Assembly: GCA_021432605.1 (NCBI GenBank)
Contig: MU271151.1
Coordinates: forward strand, 744,001-808,000
Direction: 5' to 3'
DNA length: 64,000 nucleotides
Source of the DNA: Coniochaeta sp. PMI_546
Lineage: Eukaryota; Ascomycota; Sordariomycetes; Coniochaetales; Coniochaetaceae
Shown here: one piece after another, positions 1-11,171 of the stretch
How positions within the stretch are numbered: position 1 is the first letter of the stretch
Layout: each line of letters starts with the position of its first letter
Translations under genes and position numbers: made by a program
The notes under the pieces: generated by a model
The model's database searches: none
Told to the model about the DNA's origin: nothing
Seen by the model: the letters and a program-made list of their open reading frames with translations, nothing else

Positions 1-3000
1 GCCAGCAACGCTTCTACATACCTCGTGCTCGACGGCCTGGATGAAGTTGAAGACCGAAACGGAAAGTATGCCACTACTGTTCGTGGCGACTTTCTAAGAA
101 GTCTTCTGGCCACGATTCGCGGGACAACGACACATCTGCTGATCGTTAGTCGGTATGAACAAGATATTGAGCAAGTCATTTCCAGCTGCAACCGAGGGGA
201 AGAACATGCTACCATCGTCCAGTCGGAAATACAACTGCAACAGACAGCAGTCGATATTGAACGCGTTGCACAACATCGAGTCTCTGCCATGTTCCCAACC
301 TGGACCGAGGAGCAACGCAACAATGTTGTTGCGGCTCTGGTCAAGAGAGCTGATGGCATGTTCGTTCTTCTTCGTGCTGTTCTCGAGCAAATTGGAGAGA
401 GTTCTACCTACAGCGCTGTGCTATTCGCCGTGTCGCAGCCGCTCTCAGGTCATTCCAATACGGATATGCTTCAGCAAGCGTATAGTAGTCAAGTGGAGAA
501 GATCCTCAGCTTACCACAAGCTGTCCGGGATTTCTGCCTCAGTGTCCTGCTATGGGTTCAACAGAGCGCCCGCCCCCTCAAGCTTGGAGAACTTCTAGAT
601 ATACTGCAGGTTATGTCGAGAAAAGACGGCGAGACGTCCGAAATCCCCAGCATAAAAAGTCTACATGACCTCGAGCTACGTCTATTGCGACACTGCCCGA
701 TTTTCTTATCCCTGCGGAGTGATGCGGACGTTTTTCAGCACCGCACTCTCCATCTCGCCCACTACTCTGTCAAGGAGTTTCTCCAGTACACCGGATCTCT
801 GGAAAACTCCAAGTTCAAGCACTGGAAGCTGTTCCATGGAGGATCATCAGCCAATGCTTACCTCAGCAAAGCATGCTTGACGTATCTTCTACAGGCAGAA
901 TTCGCCAAGTATCCAGCAGAACCGGTCCCCGGCTCATCGAGAGGCTTCTTCCAGTACCGAGAGGATTTTGCTGACAACCTGAAGCGCAAGTACATGTTTT
1001 ACGACTATGCTGCTTCGTTCTGGTGGCGGCATCTGGATTTGTCCTGCAGCAAGCCGGAGTTTGTGGCCTTTATTGAGTCCGGAGCACCCGCGATCAAGAA
1101 AATAGACGGAGAGACCAACGTCACGGATACGATCAAGCAAGTAGAGCAGCTGCTGGAAGTCTTGTCCACTAAACATGCAAAGGGATATGAGAAGTTCTTG
1201 CCGCTCGACATCGAGCTTCAGAACCTATGTCTCGACTTCCTCGGGCTCAGAGGTGACGAGGCGTGCTGCAATTATAAGGTCTGGAGGCACTATTCTCTGG
1301 GCGTCTGGACTGCAAACGACGACGATTACCTGTCTCATGCGAGGGACCACTTGGCATATCCGCATCGCATGTTCGCCCAGAATTGGACATCGAAGCCACA
1401 TTGGCGGGCGTTGGACTTGTACATGTGGCAAGGCCACTTGTTCACCACGTATCGAGACCGGCGGAAGCTACGACTGCAGAGCCGTCTACTGGAAGCTATG
1501 TGCATGCATTCAACCGGCATGGCTGCTCTCCTTGCGGACGAAGGCGCGGATATCAACTTTGTCTGGCCAGATCATCGCCAGACTCTCGCCATGTACTCAG
1601 CGTACGGCAGTACGTCCTCGTCATCGCTGTTCTTCCACATCTTCCTCACACACTTCGGGGCCAGCACGGAGTTGAACAAACCGGTCTTCCCGGTGCATAT
1701 CCCGATCAACGGAACAGTGTTTCGTGCAGGCGGAGGCGGATGGTTCAACCCGCGGACGCTCTGGGGCTTCCTCTTTGGCAACGTTCTGCAGCACAAGGTG
1801 TTCAACGCGTGGCATTTCGACGACCCGGGGCTGTATGCTTCTTCGATGTCCGACCTTGACACGATCCGTGCTATGCTGTTCTGGCACATCGAGGTGAACA
1901 ACCGCAGCCTGTTCTTTCCGTCCGCAGTACATGCTGCTCTCTTGAACACGCAGGCTATGACAACGGACAAGGTTGCAATGGTCAACCTTCTTTTGAACAA
2001 CGGGGGAGATGCAAACGTCGGGCCCTGGTTGAGGCCTATCAGCACATTTGGACGACACAGTGCGTCAGTACGAGAATCGTTGTGGGAAATGGTTCTGCAG
2101 CTCCTTCCCAGCAATGGTGTGTCGGAGGGTAGGGTCTTCGGTAGCCTGCTTGAGCTGGTGGAGCATGGCGGGATCTCCGATTATCACAAAGAAGACCTTA
2201 TCATGCCTCTCCTCGGCCAAGACGCTCTAAGCTCCAATTCAGCAGGGTGGATAAAGCACGAGAAACTGCAACTTGCTGTCCGAAGGGGCGATGAGAAGGA
2301 GGTGAAGAGATTGCTCGAGAGTGGCGTTAATGTCAACAGATGCGGCCCGTGGTACGGCTCTGCTCTCTACGTCGCCTCATACACTGGAAATTTACGCATG
2401 GTAGAATTGCTGCTGGAACATAACGCGGACCCGAACATTGCCGTTGAAACGAGGATCCTTCCGCTTGAGCTTGAGAGGGATTTCGAATGGGCTGGACTGT
2501 GGCGCAGATCCTTGGCCAAGGCCGGCGTCATGTACTCGCCGCTTCAAGCAGCGGCCTACAATGGCCATCACGAAGTGGTCAAACTGCTCCTGGATCGCGG
2601 CGCTGACGTCAACCAGAATGAAGGCGAGGCCGGGACAGCCCTGTACTTCGCTGTTCGTGCTGCTGAACCAAGATATATCGCAGCAGAATGGAGTCAGGAA
2701 CGCGTTGAGGGCGAGAAGCTACAATACTGGCGCGACCTCAACAACAAAGACCGCGAAAAGTCAATGTCTCTTATCAAGCTCTTGGCCGAAAGTGGAGCCG
2801 ATGTCAACAAGTGCGGCGGCCGCTACTGGACACCGCTACAAGCAGCATGCATCATCGGCGAAGCTCAGGTGGTAGTTTACCTGCTGAAAAGGCAAGCAGA
2901 CCCAAATATTATTGGCGGCGAATGGGGCACGGCACTCCAAGCCGCGCTCGTCCACCACCCGGACCCGGACGTAGAGGCGGTCGAGAAAGGAGGTGTCTAT

Positions 3001-3693
3001 GACCCGGACGACCCTCCCTTCGCTCTACCATTGGGTATCCGTCCGTACGCCCTTTGCGTGCTGCTCTTCCGCGTCTTCGCCATGACGGACCTTGCGTATC
3101 TTGCACACCAAAAAGCACCTACCGACACGGCGCTTCTGCTGGCGTATGCACTTCTGCAGTACCGCGCGGACCCTACTCTCATCGCGGGGCCGTGGGGGAG
3201 TGCTATCCACGCGGCTGCTCATTTCAGTAGCTGGGTCACGTTGCGGGTTGTCCTCGATTCGAAGTATTCCAATCCCACAGCTAGGAGGACTGCGGCGAAT
3301 ACTCAGGGAGGCGTGATGGGACTAGCTATCAATGGAGCGGTGGTCGCGGGACGCTGGGACAAAATCATATTAATGCTTCGGGATGCACAAGCTGAGTACC
3401 GCTATCTGCCGCTTCTTGGCTGGCGGATCAGGAAGATTGGCATGTCGACGTTCGAACGGCTGTGTTCGTTATTGGGGACTATGTGGGCGGTACGAGATGC
3501 ATTGATCTTCATCATCATCTTGGCAGTGGTCACCGCTGCGGGCGTTCCGATTTATATGGCTTGGGAAGAAATGGACAGACGGGCAAAGGAATGGGATCCA
3601 AGGCTTGGGGGTCTGTGGATGCTTGTCTCGCTGTTAGCTGCGGGCTATGTGACCAATCTCAAGCAGACCTGGGCTGAAGATACGGCGTGGTGA
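1..3693 (+). CDS. NACHT-ankyrin repeat protein with C-terminal membrane segments (5' partial)
   Basis: The reading frame is open from base 1, so the start and P-loop lie outside the window. The first visible residues are a NACHT Walker B strand (LVLDGLDEVE), followed by the usual NACHT winged-helix region (nt about 30-900). A long region without a recognisable domain follows. Ankyrin repeats run from about nt 2260 to 3260, with cores such as LLLEHNADPN, LLLDRGADVN and LLAESGADVN. Near the end are two hydrophobic stretches, nt 3499-3564 and 3607-3651, predicted to span a membrane; the protein ends in TAW. Known family: fungal STAND NTPases, which act as signal-sensing switches, some in heterokaryon incompatibility. 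The ligand and N-terminal effector domain cannot be seen. No intron is needed in the visible part. It converges on the MATE transporter gene, with 236 bp between stop codons. Confidence 0.85.
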   Translation, partial: ASNASTYLVLDGLDEVEDRNGKYATTVRGDFLRSLLATIRGTTTHLLIVSRYEQDIEQVISSCNRGEEHATIVQSEIQLQQTAVDIERVAQHRVSAMFPTWTEEQRNNVVAALVKRADGMFVLLRAVLEQIGESSTYSAVLFAVSQPLSGHSNTDMLQQAYSSQVEKILSLPQAVRDFCLSVLLWVQQSARPLKLGELLDILQVMSRKDGETSEIPSIKSLHDLELRLLRHCPIFLSLRSDADVFQHRTLHLAHYSVKEFLQYTGSLENSKFKHWKLFHGGSSANAYLSKACLTYLLQAEFAKYPAEPVPGSSRGFFQYREDFADNLKRKYMFYDYAASFWWRHLDLSCSKPEFVAFIESGAPAIKKIDGETNVTDTIKQVEQLLEVLSTKHAKGYEKFLPLDIELQNLCLDFLGLRGDEACCNYKVWRHYSLGVWTANDDDYLSHARDHLAYPHRMFAQNWTSKPHWRALDLYMWQGHLFTTYRDRRKLRLQSRLLEAMCMHSTGMAALLADEGADINFVWPDHRQTLAMYSAYGSTSSSSLFFHIFLTHFGASTELNKPVFPVHIPINGTVFRAGGGGWFNPRTLWGFLFGNVLQHKVFNAWHFDDPGLYASSMSDLDTIRAMLFWHIEVNNRSLFFPSAVHAALLNTQAMTTDKVAMVNLLLNNGGDANVGPWLRPISTFGRHSASVRESLWEMVLQLLPSNGVSEGRVFGSLLELVEHGGISDYHKEDLIMPLLGQDALSSNSAGWIKHEKLQLAVRRGDEKEVKRLLESGVNVNRCGPWYGSALYVASYTGNLRMVELLLEHNADPNIAVETRILPLELERDFEWAGLWRRSLAKAGVMYSPLQAAAYNGHHEVVKLLLDRGADVNQNEGEAGTALYFAVRAAEPRYIAAEWSQERVEGEKLQYWRDLNNKDREKSMSLIKLLAESGADVNKCGGRYWTPLQAACIIGEAQVVVYLLKRQADPNIIGGEWGTALQAALVHHPDPDVEAVEKGGVYDPDDPPFALPLGIRPYALCVLLFRVFAMTDLAYLAHQKAPTDTALLLAYALLQYRADPTLIAGPWGSAIHAAAHFSSWVTLRVVLDSKYSNPTARRTAANTQGGVMGLAINGAVVAGRWDKIILMLRDAQAEYRYLPLLGWRIRKIGMSTFERLCSLLGTMWAVRDALIFIIILAVVTAAGVPIYMAWEEMDRRAKEWDPRLGGLWMLVSLLAAGYVTNLKQTWAEDTAW

Positions 3694-3929
3694 CGTGAGA
3701 GAGCAACATGAGAGTCATTGTATTTCAGTGTCCTCGTTAAACCCAAGACTTTGTTCATGACTGGCAAGCTGGTGTTTCATTCTTTGGGACACCTTCGCAC
3801 CGAAACCAGACCTAAAACGCCGCTGATCCATGTGCCCCCAGTCCCCGACCCGATCCGAAGGAGAAGAAATACAACGCTTGCTATGTAAAATCCAAAGTAA
3901 CACAAAAGGCACGGTGTGAACCACGTATT

Positions 3930-6006
3930 TCACTTCGCTTCACCTTCGCAGTTCGCATCAGACCGCATCCTAGCCTCGGCCTGATCAACAGCCGTCTCCC
4001 AGTCGATGCGGAAGAGGTACACTAGCTCGATGGCCGTCACACTGCATCCATCGTTAGCTTTCATTCACTGTCACACAAACACGTCAAGGGAGGGGAATCA
4101 ACACTTACACAGCTAAACCAGCCGTCAAACCGAACCACAGACCCGCCAACTTCCACCCCATCCAGAACCCGGTGCCGAGCGAGACAGGCAGCGCCACGAA
4201 GTAGTACGAGAACAGGTTCGCGTACCCTCCGACCGACTGCCGGCCGAGACCGCGCAGCAGACCGTGCGACACGGCCGCGAGGGCGTCGAAGATCTGCAGG
4301 ACCGCGCACACAGTCATCGCTTGGGCGACGATGGTGGCGACGGTCAGGTCGGAGGTGAAGATGAGGGGTATCTTGTGGCGAAAGGTCGACAGGATGGTGA
4401 GGTTGAAGAGGCCGACGATGCACCCCGCAGCCAGGGCGACCTTGGCGCTTGTCCGGGCCGCACCGACGAGGCGGGCTCCGATCAGGTTGGCGACTCGGGT
4501 CGATGCGGCGATGGCCAGCGGGAAGGGGATGTTGAAGGCTGTGGAGGTGGTGGTGACGAGGACGCTCTGCGCGGCGAGGTTGGCGGTGCCGAACTGGCCC
4601 GCGGCGATGGTGAGGATTTCGAGAACGGAAAACTGGGCTTCGATCATGATCATGCCTGGCAGAGCCAATCTGACCATCGGCCCCCAGTTGTAGAAAGCAC
4701 GCTTGCTGAACCCCTTCCAGCACTCGGACCCCTCGATGAAGTAAACATATAGAACCAACAGGAGGGGCAGCAGATTTTGCGTAACTGCCATCGCCGTCGC
4801 GGCGCCGGCAAAGTGCCAACCGAGCTTCCACACGAAGAACCAGTTCATGAAGAAGCTCAGCGGTGCGGCGATGAGCAGTGCGTACGTGGTGGCGTGGAAG
4901 AGGCCCTGTGCCTGCACGAACCGCTTGCCGCTCTCGAAGGCGGCCACGCCAGGGATGCCGAAGATCAGGATGCGCAGGTACAACGCCGCGAGGGAGGCGG
5001 TCTCCTGGTCCGGCACGACGCTGGCGAGGATGGGTTCGGAGAACCACCACAAGCAGCCGATGGGTGGGATGAGAAGCCAAAGGAGGTAGGTCATCCGCTG
5101 CGCCTGGAGACCGACCAGATGCTTGTGGCCTGATCCGTATGCCTGTGCGCAGAGGGTATCGAGGCAGGTTGCTAGGCCTTGGACGGGGACGTAGCAGGTT
5201 ATGCTGGCTGTCATCGTGGCCAGGTTGACGGCACCGAGCTCGACCATGCCGATACGCCCGACGGTGAGGACGCTGCCGATTGTGACGGAGTAGTGCAGCA
5301 GGAAGGCGACGATCAAAGGCGCGGAGTACTGCACCAATGTCTTGGCCTCGCGTTGCCAGGTCGTCTTGATGACGTTCGCTGCCACAGCGGCTTCCCAGCG
5401 GTTGTGCTCCTCGTCCGAGTCGGGGGTGGGTAGGCCGGCTTCGTAGTCCTGTTCCAGCAGCGGGGTCGTCTCGACGGCTTTGGCGAAAATGAGGTCCGTG
5501 TGGGTGTCGACGAACTCGTCATCCAGTGGCAGGTCGCGAACCTTTGTGCTAAAGATGCGTCGGTAGAGCCGGCGGAGGGCGGTCTCGTCTCCGGTCCGGC
5601 GATGCTTGGGCGGCAAAAAGTGGTTGTCGCGAAGGAGGCTCCGCTCCGCATTGCGTGACTCCTCGACCTCCCTTGGAACTGGTGGCGCGGGGAGCGGCGC
5701 CTGCGGTGCGACTGCTAGACAAGCGGTGCCATATGCAATACCGCTGGGGTGGAAAGCCAAGGAGGCAGACCGGTGGCGCTGTTCGTGATGACCATGGAGG
5801 ATCCTGGACTCGTCCACGTCGGAGTCCGAATCAGCGACATCGTATTCGTCTTCTGAGTCTGTCGAGCATTCTGCAATATCTCGAATGAGAATCTCTTGGG
5901 CGAGGGGAGATGTAGCGAGGTATGAAGAGGAAAGCGGCCCTGATTCGGCGGCATGGTGTTGATGATGATGCCTGGCTGGTGCTGCGATGGGGGCAGACGG
6001 AGACAT
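3930..6006 (-). CDS. MATE family multidrug/toxin efflux transporter
   Basis: Two exons, 6006-4109 and 4041-3930, with a 67-bp intron (GTAAGT...CAG). Together they encode 669 aa. Removing the intron replaces an early in-frame stop with a charged tail ending in GEAK. The first ~200 residues are hydrophilic and acidic (His-rich near the start, then SDSDVDE), probably cytosolic. The MATE domain then covers about residues 215-640 with roughly 12 hydrophobic helices; diagnostic pieces are the first helix VQYSAPLIVAF and the motif AAQSVLVTT. Length and long N-terminal tail match fungal vacuolar/plasma-membrane MATE proteins such as yeast YDR338C (established family). Such proteins export organic cations or drugs by H+ or Na+ antiport; the substrate here is unknown. 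Confidence 0.9.
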
Positions 6007-7604
6007 TACGAAAGATGGAAGCCAATAACAGGACGACCAATAAGAACAGCGAAAGGGAACGCCTGAGAATGAGAGGACTCAAGGCACAGGGTACAGTCCT
6101 TGAGCTGGTTACACCTGTCGCTCGTCCAACTGCAGAGGCTTACGGATCTCCTCGACTTCGAGGAGCCGTGGAAACGGTCGCGAGAAAGACATCGTTAAAT
6201 ACCAGCGGTGAGGCCAAAAGCCATGCGAGCTAGAGGAGATAAACAAACAAAACGGCGGTGACCGACAAGGAAGATGGTGTGCAAGTGGGAGTGTAGACCT
6301 CATCGGTGAGACACAAATGGTGGCGAGGATAGCACCGGCCCGCCACACTCGCTGATAACATGCCTGTGGACAATGCTGTTGGCGCAGATGAAGGTGATAG
6401 ACAGCGCTAGGTGACCGTCGATGACTGCGAATCTGTGCTTCTGTGCATGCATTCCAGCCTCTTCTACGCGATATGCACGTCGCTCATTGCGAACCGTTGC
6501 GACATCACCACACCAACCCGATGGGCAAAGGATCGGAGGGTAGAAAGAGGCTCGTTCAGGGTTTACCGGAGTGTAACACATGGAGAATTTATTGGCCTAC
6601 CAAACCCGAACGTCTTATCGTGGCGACGAAGTCGTTACGACACTGAATTCCAAGTTTGCACGATGTGGGTGTGCCACCATGTCTTGGCGGACGAGCTTGA
6701 GGAGCCCAGGGAGCCCCAACCAGCATCTTTGGACCGCGAATCGAGACTGCAGGTGACCGTCAACGGGTTTGGTGGCTTGCATAAAGCATATCGCCCCCAC
6801 CGCAGCTTGCAGAGATCGGCACTCGTGCAGCCTAGCTTCTGTAAGCTGTGAGATCCTCAGGGTGGCGATTATCAGCACTGCAGGCACTGGAAGCAGACTG
6901 GCAGATTTCTAATCTGTCTGGCTGTCTGTTTCGCAAACGTGAGATGAAAGGCGATTGATTTCTTTCCATTGATACCGACCTGAGGTCTTCTACACGAGCA
7001 CACACTTTGCTCGGTTGCGGCTGTTAAGTAACTGATTCTAGAGCTCGCTGTGGTCCTCGGTTTCACAGGAACACTGATAGCGGCCGCTGGTGGTATCGAG
7101 TAACCTGATATATAAATCTCTCGTCCCGTCCTTGGCATCTTCAAAACTGTTGTGTATTTTATTCCCACACTGTGGAAAAGGTAATTTGAAAGTGGACTCG
7201 ACGCGACAATACGCTCTTTCTAGCCGAAATCTACAGCTAGTAACGACGGTTTCCGGCTATACAAACTATGACGGTGTGCAACGAATCCAGATGTCATAGA
7301 GAAGAACGAATATGTTACCTGCTCAAGGGCTGAACATAAGACCTATTAACGATTACTTGTTAACAACCCGCGAGATTACAAGGAGATACGACAAGCGGTA
7401 TATCAAACTGCTAGGTAGGCGTTAGGCTCACAACCTAGTATAATCTTTCGGCATTATGCGAAAGTATGGCTCTAGGATATGCTTTCCAGGATTGAGGTCC
7501 GCGAAAACTGCGTTGATGACGAGTTTCGTCGTATATGAGCACTAATAGCAGCATTCTCTTCCATCAGACCCACACGTCTACGACAGGTGTACAACACCTG
7601 TAAA
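6007..7604. other. gene-free interval upstream of MATE gene and tRNA
   Basis: About 1.6 kb lie between the MATE start codon and the tRNA. The open frames here are all short, lack homology I can recognise and overlap on both strands, so I see no gene. The part next to 6006 must contain the MATE promoter. No repeat array or mobile-element ends were seen. Confidence 0.5.
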
Positions 7605-7698
7605 TCTTCCGTAGTATAGTGGTTAGTATATGAGCTTGTCATCCGCCATCCGGCAGTAGCATTCGCTCGGGACCCGGGTTCAATTCCCGGCGGGAGAG
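7605..7698 (+). tRNA. tRNA-Asp (anticodon GTC) with a 22-nt intron
   Basis: A full cloverleaf can be folded. The acceptor 7605-7611 (TCTTCCG) pairs with 7691-7697 (CGGGAGA), with one T-G wobble. The D-arm carries the AGTATAGTGGTTAGTAT-type sequence of eukaryotic tRNA-Asp. The anticodon stem TGAGC (7631-7635) pairs with GCTCG (7665-7669). The loop has anticodon GTC at 7638-7640. The T-arm is CCGGG-TTCAATT-CCCGG (7674-7690), and the discriminator base is G73, the aspartate identity base. The intron 7642-7663 sits one base 3' of the anticodon, the canonical eukaryotic position. The mature length is 72 nt. A TTTT run just downstream (from about 7704) fits RNA polymerase III termination. Confidence 0.95.
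7642..7663 (+). other. tRNA-Asp intron
   Basis: This 22-nt insert lies between A37 and C38 of the anticodon loop. Removing it restores a standard 7-nt loop and a 72-nt tRNA. Its exact boundaries could shift by a base because of flanking identity. Confidence 0.85.
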
Positions 7699-8822
7699 TT
7701 CTCTTTTACCCTTTTCTTTTTGTTGTGCGGTCACCATGTATTGCTGTCTTCTCAGACGAGTATCTTACTTGCACCTGTACTGTCTACGATATAAATATTA
7801 TAGGTTTCATGTGTTGTTGGTCGACCCTCTTCATTCTGTGTCTGACAATGAGGTCTTGGGACCGCGTGATTGAGTGATTGGACTTTATTTGCCCGGAAGT
7901 CAACCCGCCTGGTTTTCTGGATAAATATTTTTCTTATCATGGATGCGCACGTATACATAGGTGCAAATGCTGTGTACAGCCAGCCGCGACAGTCGCATGC
8001 ATGGGCGCTGGGAAGAAGGTCCGACAAGTCTGTCCCGGGCAATCCCACAATGCAGCGTTGCGCCATTAAAGCATTCGGACCTTCAGGCTGCCTGCTCCAC
8101 CCGGGATGCGTTGGACGCCAGGCAGACTGGATGGCTGGGAACATTCATAATAGCAGGACGTCGCAATGACGGAGCATGGAAGTTTCTTTGTATCGGGCAA
8201 CCGGGATTTATCGCGATTGTTTCCCGTGGTTGACAGGGGCAGGCAGCTTGTCCTGGAGCAACAGAGTCAGAGCGAGAGCGATTTATGCTCTTTGTGTTGC
8301 CGAGTTAAAGACACCAGTACGGTTACAGGTCTCCATGATCTATATAACGAAGAAAAGATTCACTATTTGGGGAGTGAAGGTCTAAAGTTGGAACATCTGA
8401 AACTCGCGGAACGAAGCTACTGAAGCATGTTGATCAGGTACCCCGCCAACAATTAGCTGTCACTGACGTCGGTTACCCCACCATTGAAATTCCAGGACGG
8501 GTCTGACAGTGAACAAGGCCAAACGACAGCTCTGCCGCTCCTCCAGCCAGCAGTTTTCTTTTCACAACCGCCCGTGCCTTTCCTGCAGTAGCTATCTCAA
8601 CCTTCCTGCTTCGTGTGTCGGCATCGGTCAGACCGTCTTCAGCTCTCGTCGCGCGGTCAACTCTCCCTTAAGACGAGCGAGAAATCAATCACAGCCGTCT
8701 CGTCGACTGGAGTTTCCTCAGAATCAACTACGTCACAGCTTGCTGCGGGTGGAGCTAAAGTTTGTCTTCTCAATCGACTAGCATCAAACCCATCCGCATC
8801 TCCTACACAGCCACCAAACACG
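7699..8822 (+). promoter_or_regulatory. TPS1 upstream region
   Basis: There is no convincing gene between the tRNA and TPS1. The last ~390 bp before the TPS1 ATG contain no ATG on the plus strand and are pyrimidine-rich, as expected for a long untranslated leader. One AGGGG element (8235-8239) matches the core of the yeast stress-response element; a single 5-bp match is weak evidence. Confidence 0.5.
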
Positions 8823-10526
8823 ATGCCTGGTGTCGTTAACGAGGGGGGGCGGTTGCTCCTTATTTCCAATAGGTTACCCATTACCATCAAGCGCTCCGAC
8901 GATGGTAACTACACCTTCTCCATGTCCTCGGGCGGTCTCGTCACCGGCTTGAGCGGTCTGTCCAAAACAACAACCTTCCAATGGTACGGATGGCCTGGCC
9001 TCGAGGTACCTGACGCAGAGGCCGGTCCCATGGTGAAGCGCCTGAAGGAGGAGTACAACGCACATCCCGTCTTCATTGACGATGAATTGGCCGATCGCCA
9101 TTACAATGGCTTCTCTAGTGAGTGCTTTGACTCTCCCTCGGGTTCTAAGTTGGCGGAACCGTCCTTCTGACTGCTGCGACCAGACTCTATCCTATGGCCC
9201 CTTTTCCACTACCACCCCGGTGAGATCACCTTCGACGAGTCCGCATGGAGTGCATATCGCGAGGTGAACCGGCTCTTCGCCAAGGCAGTCGTCGGAGATG
9301 TCGAAGACGGAGATATGATCTGGGTCCACGACTATCACCTGATGCTGCTACCCGAGATGCTCCGGGAGGAGATTGGTAACAGCAAGAAGAACGTCAAGAT
9401 TGGTTTCTTCCTCCACACGCCGTTCCCTAGCAGTGAGATCTACAGAATTCTGCCCGTCAGAGAAGCACTCCTCCTCGGTGTCCTCCATTGCGACCTTATC
9501 GGTTTCCACACCTACGACTACGCCCGCCACTTCCTGAGCAGTTGTTCACGTATCCTGTGCGTCGCTTTTCCTCCTCCAGCACCTGCGTTCTCTCACTAAC
9601 AACCCTTTAGCTCAACACCAACCACACCCAACGGTGTCGACTTCAACGGCAAGTTCGTGACAGTCGGCGCCTTCCCCATCGGTATCGACCCAGAGAAATT
9701 CGTCGAGGGTCTGAAAAAGCCATCAGTCCAAGCGCGCATCGCCGCGCTAACGCGCAAGTTCGAGGGCGTCAAGCTCATCGTCGGCGTCGATCGCCTGGAC
9801 TACATCAAGGGCGTGCCGCAAAAACTCCACGCCCTGGAGGTCTTCCTCACCGAACACCCGGAGTGGATCGGCAAGATCGTGCTCGTCCAGGTGGCCGTCC
9901 CGTCGCGCCAGGACGTCGAGGAGTACCAGAACCTCCGGGCCGTCGTCAACGAGCTCGTCGGCCGCATCAACGGCAAGTTCGGCACGATCGAGTTCATGCC
10001 CATCCACTTCCTGCACCAGTCCGTCTCCTTCGACGAGCTGACGGCCCTCTACGCCGTCAGCGACGTCTGCCTCGTCTCCTCGACCCGCGACGGCATGAAC
10101 CTGGTCTCGTACGAGTACATCGCCACCCAGCGCGAGCGCCACGGCGTCATGATCCTGTCCGAGTTCACCGGTGCCGCCCAGAGCCTCAACGGTAGCCTCA
10201 TCGTCAACCCGTGGAACACGGAGGACATGGCCAATGCCATCCACGACGCCGTCACCATGAGCGCCGAGCAGAGGGAGGCCAACTTCAAGAAGCTCGAGCG
10301 CTACGTCTTCAAGTACACCAGCGCCTGGTGGGGCCAGAGCTTCGTCGCCGAGCTGACGCGCATCAGCGGCGCGGCCGAGGCGGAGACGACCACGCAGGGC
10401 GAGAAGAAGACGATGCCCCTCCGGGCTCTGGGGGATGCGGCCACCGACGCTGCTAATGCCGCCAAGGACGCGGCGGCTGCCGTGCTAGAAAAGGTTGAGG
10501 GTAAGGCGGAGGAGAAGAAGGAGTAA
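8823..10526 (+). CDS. TPS1: alpha,alpha-trehalose-phosphate synthase (UDP-forming)
   Basis: Three exons, 8823-9117, 9184-9556 and 9611-10526, encode 527 aa. Introns are 66 and 54 bp, GT-AG. The enzyme is a GT20 glycosyltransferase that makes trehalose-6-phosphate from UDP-glucose and glucose-6-phosphate in the cytosol. Visible family blocks are LLLISNRLPITI near the N-terminus, WYGWPG, DDELADRHYNGFSNSILWP across the first junction, WVHDYHLMLLP, GFFLHTPFPSSEIYR, GVDRLDYIKG, SRQDVEEYQNLR and STRDGMNLVSYEYI. There is no C-terminal phosphatase domain, so this is the Tps1 and not the Tps2 type. The start is the first ATG after a long ATG-free leader. Residues 491-527 form an unusual Ala/Lys/Glu-rich tail. 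It converges on VID27. Confidence 0.97.
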
Positions 10527-11171
10527 TGGCTAGTTTAGATTTTTGCGGAAGGGTGATGGCTCGTTCGCAAGGAGGGGGGTAGCCTGTGCTTTTGAGGATT
10601 TCATGAGAGCCATTCGGGCGGTATTCTTACTTGTTACCGCGCTTTATTTGTGTGCCTCCCTCTTACATATACGTATCACAAGCTCTTCTCGCATGCAAAA
10701 GGACATGATAGTGACTCGGAGTCTAGCGCGAAAAAGGGGGTCAGTGGCAGTGGATAATATTACTACATACATGACCTCATAAGGAGGAGGAGGCATTCTG
10801 AAATACAACATGTCGCGTTACACACGGATATTGCCAATGAACAACACCATCGAGAAGTGACTGTAGTAAAGACAGAGCACAAAATTTCCTTCCCCGGGAG
10901 GTACGGGTATCTACCTAGTGCAAAAGAGAAATCAAACTCCAAACGAACTCGAAACATATTCCGTGTTCCCTTCCTTGGATATTATGACTGTCCGCAATAA
11001 CAACGCGATCCATCCTTCTTGAACCCCGATAAAATCACTAGCAGGACCGACTCAAATACCATCCCTCTCGTTTGTGTGTGTGTGTTGTGTGTGTGTGCAA
11101 CTGGGGAATGTAACGCAGAGAAGATCACCCAACCCCAACCGCAACTGGAAACGAGCGAAGCATCAAGTTGG
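10527..11171. other. 3' intergenic region between convergent TPS1 and VID27
   Basis: 645 bp containing only the 3' flanks of two convergent genes. No open frame with recognisable content. It holds the TG microsatellite listed separately. Confidence 0.6.
11073..11097. repeat. (TG)n microsatellite
   Basis: Alternating TG run with one TT interruption in the shared 3' region of TPS1 and VID27. It is a simple dinucleotide repeat. Confidence 0.85.

Noticed and set aside
4061-5080. 339-aa minus-strand frame overlapping the MATE gene
   Set aside because: Same strand, wrong frame of the MATE coding sequence; His/Pro/Arg-rich with no hydrophobic helices.
6411-6851. 146-aa plus-strand frame upstream of the MATE gene
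   Set aside because: No domain, overlaps frames on both strands of similar length, no splice or start context supporting a gene.
9747-10244. 165-aa minus-strand frame in TPS1
   Set aside because: GC-rich third positions of TPS1 keep the antisense frame open; composition is Asp/Val/Leu-biased and meaningless.
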